In this document: in pieces, positions 38,226 to 45,835 of the stretch
Position numbering within the stretch: position 1 is the first letter of the stretch
Layout: every line of letters starts with the position of its first letter
Origin: Echinicola arenosa
Lineage (GTDB): Bacteria > Bacteroidota > Bacteroidia > Cytophagales > Cyclobacteriaceae
Direction: 5' to 3'
Assembly: GCF_014841125.1 (NCBI RefSeq)
Contig: NZ_JACYTQ010000003.1
Span: forward strand, 248,001 to 312,000
DNA: 64,000 nt
Program-made: the position numbers and the translations under genes
The notes under the pieces: model-generated
What the model saw: only the letters and a program-made list of their open reading frames with translations
Told to the model about the DNA's origin: nothing
The model's database searches: none

Positions 38226-38464
38226 AGAAGAGTTTGGGGTGTATGCCTTTGAAGTAGGAGAGATGAGGGAGTGGGGTTGAATAATGTAGAATGTTTTTGG
38301 AAATGATTGATAAAATAGTGCCTGGTTTCAGGAAAAATAAAATCCCAAAATAGGAAGATGTAGTTTAATGGGCATCATAAGGTAAACAGGTTAGAACTAA
38401 TGGTCCTTTTAGCATTTCGTTCTATCAGGGAATCTTAACTTATTGGCTCAGAATATAAGTCAAA
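38226..38464. other. remaining gap between operons C and D
   Basis: No gene seen. The start (about 38220-38262) shares GTAGAAGAGTTTGG and GTATGCC with 45518-45553, a small dispersed repeat. Confidence 0.4.
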
Positions 38465-38507
38465 AAACCAGCTAAGTTAATTTATCATAAATCAACTTAG
38501 CTGGTTT
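38465..38507. terminator. bidirectional terminator between convergent operons C and D
   Basis: 14-bp perfect stem AAACCAGCTAAGTT / AACTTAGCTGGTTT whose loop can pair further (AATTTA / TAAATC with one mismatch). A and T runs lie on both sides, 40 bases from the minus-strand stop. Confidence 0.8.
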
Positions 38508-38546
38508 GTATTTTAAGTTAAAATGCAAATTATAGGTATCGGTTAC

Positions 38547-39914
38547 TTAGTGTTTTTTCGGATACACTTTCTCATATTCTTCCAGCTCCTTTGGTGTTTT
38601 TTCCTTTACCTTGCGAGGTGGGAGGGCAGTTCTTTCATCAATGGCTTTTTCTGCTTCATCGATAAATGAATTGTTCCCTTCCTCATCTTTTTCAATGTAA
38701 AACCCATCATAAAGCTGCCCGGTGGCTGTATGGGCCCTATAAGTCAGCTTACGGTCCTTAATGGTGATAAACTGGTAAAGTTGCGTTTCTGAAGCTGCTC
38801 GGTCCATCCATTTGTTAGGGGTCAGTTCGTACATTTTGGGACCACTTACCGAGACCACATAAACTGGGCCTTTCCCCTGAACAGGCTTGCCAGACACACC
38901 GGTTGAGAGATTATGTCCACGCCCATACGTATGGTCATGACCTTGTAAAATAAGGTCTACCCCATATGCTTCAAATAGTGGTTGAAAGGCCTCCCTGAAT
39001 TCCCGGTTATCCCTTCCTGAGCTGGAGGAGTAAATAGGATGGTGGAAGGTGATGACCGTCCAGGTCTGTTTATTTTCCTGAAGGACCTTTTCCAACCATT
39101 TGTACTGCTGGGTTCTGGAACTATCATTCAACACGATTTCCTGGGAGTTTAGGGAGATGATTCTGGCATTGCCATAATCGGTGTAGTAGACCGTCTCCTC
39201 GAAACCTTTAGGTCCGTTCAACGGTAAGTTGAACTGTTTTCGCCAATGGACATCCAGCTCTAGCTTTCCTTGGTCATCCCTGTCATACTCATGGTTGCCG
39301 GGGGTGGGGATACTGGGAATCATTGCATGGATAAAGCCACCCGCATGGTTCCACTCACCCCATTCTGAATCTGCATGTGTCCGATTGATCAGGTCTCCAG
39401 CATGCAACATGAACGCAGCATCGGACATCGAACTATAGGCCTGTCTGATGACCCTAGACCAACGGGACTTTAGGTCGTTTTGTGCATCACCAAAATAGAT
39501 GAAGGTAAACTCCTCCGGTTCTAAAGATGCTGTTTTGAAATGGAACCACTCACTCCAATGGTTTTCAGCTCCCACCCTATAGGCGTATAAGCTTCCTGGT
39601 TCTAGGCCTTCGAAGGTAACGGTGTGATAAACAGCACTGTCTCCTTCATGATGTAGCACTTCTGTTTTTGAAGAATAGCTTTTGGCTGATTCTTCGAGGT
39701 GGGGGGAGTCAGGGGCTATTGTAATCTGGGCAATCCCCTTTTGAATCTGGCTGTTCGTTCTCCAAGATACGGCCTGGGTATAGCGGGGATCCCCGTTCCA
39801 GGTCAGTACAATCCTGTCAGGAAAGGGACTGGGCCGAAAATCCTGGGCAAGTAACTGTTTTAAGCCTATGAATAGGAAAAGCAAGAATAGGATTGTCTTC
39901 AACTGCATGGTCAT
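38547..39914 (-). CDS. purple-acid-phosphatase-like metallophosphoesterase with N-terminal Fn3-type domain
   Basis: 455 residues, secreted (signal about 1-23, KQLLAQ). An N-terminal fibronectin-like domain (about 25-130: VLTWNGDPRYTQAVSWRTNS, YAYRVGAENHWSEWFHFKT) precedes the calcineurin-type domain with YFGDAQND, MLHAGDLINRT, PTPGNHEYDRD, ITFHHPIYSS and LQGHDHTYGRGHN. This domain order is that of purple acid phosphatases. The first motif is GDAQ rather than GDxG, so metal content may differ. The charged C-terminus ends KVYPKKH. Start ATG at 39914, or 39908. It lies 16 bases after the receptor gene and closes operon D. Confidence 0.9.
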   Translation of the reverse strand: MTMQLKTILFLLFLFIGLKQLLAQDFRPSPFPDRIVLTWNGDPRYTQAVSWRTNSQIQKGIAQITIAPDSPHLEESAKSYSSKTEVLHHEGDSAVYHTVTFEGLEPGSLYAYRVGAENHWSEWFHFKTASLEPEEFTFIYFGDAQNDLKSRWSRVIRQAYSSMSDAAFMLHAGDLINRTHADSEWGEWNHAGGFIHAMIPSIPTPGNHEYDRDDQGKLELDVHWRKQFNLPLNGPKGFEETVYYTDYGNARIISLNSQEIVLNDSSRTQQYKWLEKVLQENKQTWTVITFHHPIYSSSSGRDNREFREAFQPLFEAYGVDLILQGHDHTYGRGHNLSTGVSGKPVQGKGPVYVVSVSGPKMYELTPNKWMDRAASETQLYQFITIKDRKLTYRAHTATGQLYDGFYIEKDEEGNNSFIDEAEKAIDERTALPPRKVKEKTPKELEEYEKVYPKKH

Positions 39915-39930
39915 TTTATTTTTTTTATAA

Positions 39931-42900
39931 TCAATAGGTTTTAAATCTTAAGCCTAATTGTCCCCAACGTCCGTAAACTGCATCGTTTTGGCGGCGCCCG
40001 TCACGATAGATGTCGGATATTGGCTCATTCGTGAGATTGTTGACTCCGATGAATAGACTAAGGCGATCGGTCAATTGTTGGGAAGCGGAAAAATCGAGTT
40101 GCTTTCTTCCTTTTTCTTGGAGGTCATTTTCTGGATTCTCTGCCAGTTCGGAATTAAAAGTGCCGTAGAAATACATGGACAGCCTTCCGGAAAAGCCGAA
40201 TTTTTCATAAGAAAGGGAGACATTGCCGACATGCGGTCGCATTTCCGGAAGTTTTACGGTTCTGGTGGACTGGGTACCGGGAATTTCAAATTCACTGTTG
40301 ACATAGGTGTAGTTGGCGTAAATACCCAGACCGTTCCAAATGCCGGGTAGGAAGGTAAGCTGCTGCTGCCAAGCCAGTTCAAATCCCCGAGCAATGGCAT
40401 TGGCACCGTTGACGGTTTGGTTGACCGTATAACCATCATAAGTTCCTCCTTCTTGAATGTAGGAACTTTCGTAGATATAATCATTGATGTTTTTCATAAA
40501 CACACCACCCGACAAAATACCTACTGACTTAAAATAATGTTCAAATAGGATATCATAATTGATGGAAGTTGACTGGGTGAGGTCAGGGTTGCCCATTTTT
40601 ACACGGTTTCTTCTAGTTTCCACTTCTTCCCATGGTACCAGGTCATAATAACTGGGCCGGGATAATGAACGGGTTACTGCTCCCCTGATGTTGGTACCTT
40701 TGCCAAGGGCATATCGAAGGTTTATGGAAGGGAACCAACCATCAAAAGTCCGGTCGGTTGATATCGGGTTGGTGCTTACATAATTTCCCTGGTCATCAAA
40801 GTTCACCCGGTTACCTTCATAGTCGAATCCTGTCTTTTCATAACGGATGCCGGTAATGATTTGGAGGTTGTCAATATTCAGTGCTGTCATGACATAGGCT
40901 GCAGCAAGGTATTCGCTGCCCTCGAAAGAATCCGGATCCGTGTTTTGACGGGTATAGGTCTCGTTATCACTGAATAGCTCAGGGTGCTGGTTGTAATAGG
41001 CTTCCATGGCTTCGGCCTCGGGAAACTGTCCCATATTGTAGGCCCCCTCGTAATGGTCGTCTTTTTTATAGTCAGACAGGTAATCACTCAGCACAAATGA
41101 TCCTTCGTTCAGGTCATGGAGAAAATAGTTTCTGGACCTATCATTGTATTTTAGCTTTCCCCTTCCCCCAAACTTTAAATTTCCTTTATGTCTTCCCAAT
41201 TGGTAGGGCTTGTTAATATTCAAGGTAAGCTGACCATCCCTGTCCACGGATCTGTCATGGCGGTTGATATACCTGTTGGTAGTAAACAGGTCAGGGGAGT
41301 AGGGATCCGCTTCACTAAATTCGAACTGCGGGGTTATTGGATTTTGAAGATTCAAGCCTGCCGAAAGGCCGTCACGTACAAACGCAGCACTGTAATAAAT
41401 GGGCTGATCGTATTTACCCTGAGATAGCGTTAGGTCATAGTCCAGCTTCATATCACCGATATAACTTTTGCCGCCCATAGAGGCCTGTAGCAGGTTTTTG
41501 TGGTAGTCCCTCCAGTTGCCGGATTGGGTTATCCGGAGGTTATCCACTTGGTCGGAACTGGTGTACTCTCCGATGTTGAAGATACGTTCCAATCTGTTTT
41601 GGATTTCGTAGTAAAGGTTATAAGAACCGCGAAGATATAGTTCTGACCTATCATTGGGATAGTATTTGAATTCCCCGTTAAGGGCCAAATTGTCCCGCTT
41701 GATTTCATAACCGTCCAAGTCCAAGTTGCTCAGGTAAGTTGATTCTGTACCATTTACCGAATAGGTGTCATAATCCTTTTCCACACGGTCTTCCCCACGC
41801 CAGTTGCGGGAATAGCTTGTACCGATAATGTAGCTGGTCTTTTTCTTTCTTTCTCCAAAGGTAAGACCTGCATCGTAGGTAGCTTTGTTCACCAGTCCAT
41901 TATATCCGCCGGCAAGCTTGGCATCAAATAGCTTTTCATCTTTGGCAGGGGACTTGGTAATAATATTTACAGCACCGCCCGTGCCATCAGCATCGCGATC
42001 AGGGGTCAAGGTCTTGATCACCTCTATACTCTCTATCGAATTGGCCAGGATGCCGTTCAGGTCAGTATCCCTGCCTCCGGCACCAGTGGACGGAAGGCGG
42101 GTACCGTTTAGCGTCATGGAACTGAGGCTTTGGCTTAGTCCCCTGATAATGATGTCCCTGGGAATGCCATAGCTGTAACCAACAGCTACCCCAGGAACTC
42201 GCTGTAGGGACTCACTGACTGTGAGGTCCGGAAAGCGTTCTATTTGTTCCTGAGACATGACATATTTAATGTTTTCTGCATTTTTCATGCTGTTCAGGGC
42301 CTTTACTTCTCCACGCCTGATCCCGGTGATCGTAACGCCTTCAAGTTCACTCATATTGGAAACCATCTCGACCTTTAATTCCGTGGTTTCCCCTGATATG
42401 ATCTCTATCTGCTTTTCCAGAGATTCATATCCCAAATAGCTTATTTGAAGTGTATGACTACCGGTAGGGACTGAGGGGAAAAAGAACTGTCCCTGGTCAT
42501 TGGTTAACGTGTATTTGTCCGAACCTTTGAAATTGACCGTTGCATACGGGAGGGGCATATAATCGGGCAGCCCTGTAACCGTTCCTTTTAGACTTCCGTT
42601 GATCACATTGGTTTCGGTTTCTTGTTTGAAAGGCACGATGGCAATCTGGCCAGAGACCACCTTGTAATTCAAATTATTGGGAATAAGTAACCTGTCCAAT
42701 ACGCTGGACAAGGGAAGGTTAGATACCCTGAGGGATACGTACTTTTTTAGGCCAGGCAATTGGTTGTTGTAGATAAAGCCAATTTGGTACTCCTCATCCA
42801 TATTGGCCAGAACGGTACCCAATGGTTTATGATTAGCATGGAGTGATATTTCTTTTTTTAATAGTTCATCTTTATGCGCTGCTTGGGTGGCCGTCAGGGG

Positions 42901-42963
42901 AATGAGGTTTAAAAACATTATACCAAGCAGGAAGTGTATGCTCTTTTTTGTAATTAATTTCAT
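39931..42963 (-). CDS. TonB-dependent receptor with STN domain, not SusC-type, operon D
   Basis: 1010-residue outer-membrane receptor. Signal to residue 29, STN about 38-112, carboxypeptidase-D-like domain about 122-201, plug from about 222 with QIERFPDLTVSESLQRVPGV and IIIRGLSQSLSSMTLNGTRL, and DADGTGGAVNIITKSP. The barrel ends LRFKTY. The plug sequence is of the TIGR01782-like group rather than SusC, and no SusD follows. Instead the phosphatase follows directly, so this operon should import a small released product or a complexed phosphate compound without a SusD lid. STN fits the sigma/FecR pair upstream. Confidence 0.92.
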   Translation of the reverse strand: MKLITKKSIHFLLGIMFLNLIPLTATQAAHKDELLKKEISLHANHKPLGTVLANMDEEYQIGFIYNNQLPGLKKYVSLRVSNLPLSSVLDRLLIPNNLNYKVVSGQIAIVPFKQETETNVINGSLKGTVTGLPDYMPLPYATVNFKGSDKYTLTNDQGQFFFPSVPTGSHTLQISYLGYESLEKQIEIISGETTELKVEMVSNMSELEGVTITGIRRGEVKALNSMKNAENIKYVMSQEQIERFPDLTVSESLQRVPGVAVGYSYGIPRDIIIRGLSQSLSSMTLNGTRLPSTGAGGRDTDLNGILANSIESIEVIKTLTPDRDADGTGGAVNIITKSPAKDEKLFDAKLAGGYNGLVNKATYDAGLTFGERKKKTSYIIGTSYSRNWRGEDRVEKDYDTYSVNGTESTYLSNLDLDGYEIKRDNLALNGEFKYYPNDRSELYLRGSYNLYYEIQNRLERIFNIGEYTSSDQVDNLRITQSGNWRDYHKNLLQASMGGKSYIGDMKLDYDLTLSQGKYDQPIYYSAAFVRDGLSAGLNLQNPITPQFEFSEADPYSPDLFTTNRYINRHDRSVDRDGQLTLNINKPYQLGRHKGNLKFGGRGKLKYNDRSRNYFLHDLNEGSFVLSDYLSDYKKDDHYEGAYNMGQFPEAEAMEAYYNQHPELFSDNETYTRQNTDPDSFEGSEYLAAAYVMTALNIDNLQIITGIRYEKTGFDYEGNRVNFDDQGNYVSTNPISTDRTFDGWFPSINLRYALGKGTNIRGAVTRSLSRPSYYDLVPWEEVETRRNRVKMGNPDLTQSTSINYDILFEHYFKSVGILSGGVFMKNINDYIYESSYIQEGGTYDGYTVNQTVNGANAIARGFELAWQQQLTFLPGIWNGLGIYANYTYVNSEFEIPGTQSTRTVKLPEMRPHVGNVSLSYEKFGFSGRLSMYFYGTFNSELAENPENDLQEKGRKQLDFSASQQLTDRLSLFIGVNNLTNEPISDIYRDGRRQNDAVYGRWGQLGLRFKTY

Positions 42964-43021
42964 AATTTTGAATCAGTTTTAAATTGGAATGATTTGAAAC
43001 GCTTGCTTTTGATTAAGCGAG

Positions 43022-43052
43022 GTGCTGGATGTGGTGCAAACACATCCGGCAC
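43022..43052 (-). promoter_or_regulatory. stem-loop in the fecR-receptor junction, operon D
   Basis: 12-bp stem GTGCTGGATGTG / CACATCCGGCAC (one G-U/A-C type mismatch) with a 7-nt loop, between the fecR stop and the receptor start, with an AAAAGAG run on its 5' side in the transcribed strand. It ends 59 nt before the receptor ATG. Confidence 0.7.
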
Positions 43053-43089
43053 TCTTTTGAGGTGTTACATAGGCTTTGATTTTTCAACA

Positions 43090-44043
43090 TTAGCAATGGT
43101 GTCCATATAGGTATACTTTTTTACCCTTTATTTTATATTCGATGCCCAAAGTAGTGGCCAGTAGTTCCATGAGTTCCCGAAGGGATTGTTTCTTGACCAT
43201 ACCAGATAATTGGCAGTCTTTGAGCTGTGGGTCATGGAATATGAACCTAACGCCGAATTTCCTTTCCAATACTCCAGTCAGTGTCCCCATGTTCATCTGG
43301 TCCAAGTAGTATTGCCCATTTATCCATGAACTGAATTTTGACGCATCTACAATTGATTTGACCAAAGGAGCGGTAGTTTCTGTCAAAAAGACCTGCTCAT
43401 TAGGGAGGAGGATTACCTCATTGCCCTGCTGTTTTTCTTGATTTGAACCGGTTTTCTGTATCAATACCTTTCCGGTGGATACGGTTACAGTTGTAGGCTC
43501 TTCCTGATAGGCAGACACATTAAAGGAGGTGCCCAGTACCGTGGTGTATAATATTGGTGTGCTCACGATGAAGGGGCGGGTGGAATCGGGGTGTACTTCA
43601 AAAAAGGCTTCCCCAACAAGCTGCACATGGCGCGAATCCGGACTAAAACTTTTGGGGTAGCTTAACGTGCTTCCGGCATTTAGATAAATGAGGGTGCCAT
43701 CTTCCAGCTGGATAGTGGAGGTTTGCCCATAAGCAGTAGTCTTGTGCACCATCTCCAATGAAGGACTATGAATCAATGAGGCATGAAAAATATATGAAAT
43801 CGCCAACATCAGCAACAGGACAGCTGCAACATTGACCAAGGGCTTATGGCGCTTGGGCAGCTTGCTGACAAGATGTGGTTTTATCCTGCTTTTGACTTCT
43901 TCTTTGTTTCCCATGAGCAATGGATCCCATTCGGTGATTCGTTGAGATTCAATTGTATAGAATTCTTCTGCCAGCTTTTTTTGGTTTCCGGCCAGTTTAC
44001 CTTCTAGGTATTCTTCAAACAACAATTGTTTTTGGTTTTTCAT
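43090..44043 (-). CDS. FecR-type anti-sigma factor, operon D
   Basis: 317 residues from the ATG at 44043; the longer frame would need a GTG at 44061. Cytoplasmic N-terminus (FEEYLEGKLAGNQKKLAEEF), membrane segment about 80-95 (NVAAVLLLMLAISYIF), FecR domain (LEDGTLIYLNAGSTLSYP, VQLVGEAFFEVHPD, LYTTVLGTSFNVSAY) and C-terminal part (LTGVLERKFGVRFI). Its stop is 127 bases from the receptor gene; the hairpin lies in that gap. Confidence 0.92.
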   Translation of the reverse strand: MKNQKQLLFEEYLEGKLAGNQKKLAEEFYTIESQRITEWDPLLMGNKEEVKSRIKPHLVSKLPKRHKPLVNVAAVLLLMLAISYIFHASLIHSPSLEMVHKTTAYGQTSTIQLEDGTLIYLNAGSTLSYPKSFSPDSRHVQLVGEAFFEVHPDSTRPFIVSTPILYTTVLGTSFNVSAYQEEPTTVTVSTGKVLIQKTGSNQEKQQGNEVILLPNEQVFLTETTAPLVKSIVDASKFSSWINGQYYLDQMNMGTLTGVLERKFGVRFIFHDPQLKDCQLSGMVKKQSLRELMELLATTLGIEYKIKGKKVYLYGHHC

Positions 44044-44140
44044 GGTACTTTCCCTGTTCACCTATATAGACCGGTAAAGCAGGGTAAGCACTCACTGGAA
44101 AAAGCTGATTTAATAATTGTTTAAACTTGGTAACCTTCGC

Positions 44141-44710
44141 TTAATGCCATCCATTGGAAATGTGCCAACAAAGCAGGTAGGGTAGGACTTCACGTAAGTG
44201 CTTGATGGCACGGTGCAATTGGTTTTCTACGGTCCGATTACTGAGGGTGAGTTTTTTGGCAATTTCTGTATTGGACATGTTTTCAAATCGGCTCATCAAA
44301 AAAATTTCCCTACATCGATCAGGAAGATGTTCCAAAGAAGCCATAATTTGTGACTCCAGTTCCTTGGCATTCATCTCATCCTCGGCATTATAAAGTAATT
44401 CCAAGGTGGTCAATGTATTGAGATGGTTTGCCTCTAGTTTTCTTTTAGCCAAAATTTTAAAGGCTCCATTTCGTGCACTTGTCTGGAGGTATGAATTGAA
44501 ATGGTTGATCTTAATGGACTTTCTGTTCTGCCAGATCCTTAAAAAAACATCCTGAATGATGTCCTCGCAGGTTTCCGGATCCCGCAACAGGCTAAAAGTT
44601 TTTAGATACAATGTTTCCCAATGCCTGTTGAAAAGCATATCGAATGCCGCGGTATCCCCTTTTTTTATTAGGAGTAATAATTCTTGATCTGGGCTTTCAT
44701 CGAATGGCAT
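44141..44710 (-). CDS. ECF RNA polymerase sigma-70 factor, operon D
   Basis: 189 residues. Region 2: AFDMLFNRHWETLYLKTFSL and CEDIIQDVFLRIWQNRK. Region 4: LPDRCREIFLMSRFENMSNT, IAKKLTLSNRTVENQLHRAI. First gene of operon D; ATG at 44710. No convincing promoter box was seen upstream. Confidence 0.93.
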   Translation of the reverse strand: MPFDESPDQELLLLIKKGDTAAFDMLFNRHWETLYLKTFSLLRDPETCEDIIQDVFLRIWQNRKSIKINHFNSYLQTSARNGAFKILAKRKLEANHLNTLTTLELLYNAEDEMNAKELESQIMASLEHLPDRCREIFLMSRFENMSNTEIAKKLTLSNRTVENQLHRAIKHLREVLPYLLCWHISNGWH

Positions 44711-44927
44711 GGATGGGTGGTTTATTCCATCAAATAAAGGGTATAGTTTTATAAAAAATCACTTTTTGTAGGTTAAGAATTTATTAAAGAAAACGCTAAG
44801 GGAAAGGTTGTAGGAAATGGATGGAAAAGAAAAGCACACAGAAGGAAACCAGAATTAGGTTGGCTTGAGTAAATTGTAGCACTGTGGGATGTTATTGCGT
44901 CTAGGAAAGAAACAACCAGACATAACC

Positions 44928-45425
44928 ATGAAACTTCCATTTTCATTTTCTTTTTTTTGTTTGATGGCACTCTTGGCCTCCTGTAAAAGCGATGATGAGA
45001 TAGTGCCCACTCCTGAAAATATCAACGGTACCTATGAAAGGACCATTTATTCTGGGGAAAAGGATATTTGGTACGCTTACAGTTTAGTTTTTACTGTTTC
45101 TGGTGAGGTGGAGCAGGCGATTACAATTCGGGAAACCGAAAATGGAGAAGATGAAGGATACTTTAGCTTGGTAATGGGTAAATATAGCCTTCAGGGCGCA
45201 AATCTCACTTGGGAATTAGAGGAGTTCTATGATTGGGTATCTTCGGATCCGAACGAACCGTATGGCCCAAGGGAGCAAATGGTGCTGCAAGAAGAAGCCA
45301 ATCCCATCCAACAAAGCGGCACACTGAAACTGCTTGATGGAGGAAATACCCTTTCCATTGAATTTCCCTGTAATGATGTCATGTCGAATTGTGTAGGGGA
45401 ACTGATTTATCATAAAGTAGATTGA
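44928..45425 (+). CDS. small lipoprotein, lipocalin-like, unknown function
   Basis: 165 residues from the ATG at 44928 (MKLPFSFSFFCLMALLASCK). Lipobox LLASC, then KSDDEIVPTPENINGTYERT, the start of a beta-rich domain resembling lipocalin-like lipoproteins. Two Cys (FPCNDVMSNCVG) near the C-terminus may form a disulfide. Divergent from operon D and upstream of the LanB gene with a 410-bp gap, so any link with either is uncertain. Confidence 0.65.
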   Translation: MKLPFSFSFFCLMALLASCKSDDEIVPTPENINGTYERTIYSGEKDIWYAYSLVFTVSGEVEQAITIRETENGEDEGYFSLVMGKYSLQGANLTWELEEFYDWVSSDPNEPYGPREQMVLQEEANPIQQSGTLKLLDGGNTLSIEFPCNDVMSNCVGELIYHKVD

Positions 45426-45835
45426 TCAGGGATCATACAGTTTTCAATCATCCCACCTCCTGTCTTCAAAAATACTCCATTAATTTTGCCTTTGTTTTAA
45501 AAGCATCCATGGCGAGGTAGTAGAAGAGTTTGGTGGGTATGCCCTTGAGGCAAGTGCCTTAAGAAATCTGGGATTGAGGAAGTAATGGAGGATATTGGAT
45601 GAATTAAGAGTCATTTTGCTATTTAATATTTTAAAGGAAGCGAAAAGATGAAATTTGCGGGGCTAGGACTCTTATTTACTACTCTTTACTACCTTATTTT
45701 GATTGGAGTTTTGCATTTGGTGTTATATGTATAAGGATTACTTGTTTGGGTGTAAGTAAGGCAACTTTAGGTGGTTGGGAAGGGGATTAGGTTGATACAA
45801 AGGTTTCTTAGGCTTAGAATTGAAGAAAAAAAGCC
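45426..45835. other. 410-bp gap upstream of the LanB gene
   Basis: Holds the small dispersed repeat at 45518-45553 and a 28-codon hydrophobic frame at 45648-45734 (MKFAGLGLLFTTLYYLILIG..., ends LVLYV). That frame is too short and lacks Ser/Thr/Cys enrichment, so it is not an obvious lanthipeptide precursor. It could be a membrane micropeptide or chance. Confidence 0.35.

Noticed and set aside
45648-45734. 28-residue hydrophobic peptide as lanthipeptide precursor
   Set aside because: It lacks a leader-like charged half and has no Cys and only two Thr near the middle. It looks like a chance or membrane micropeptide.
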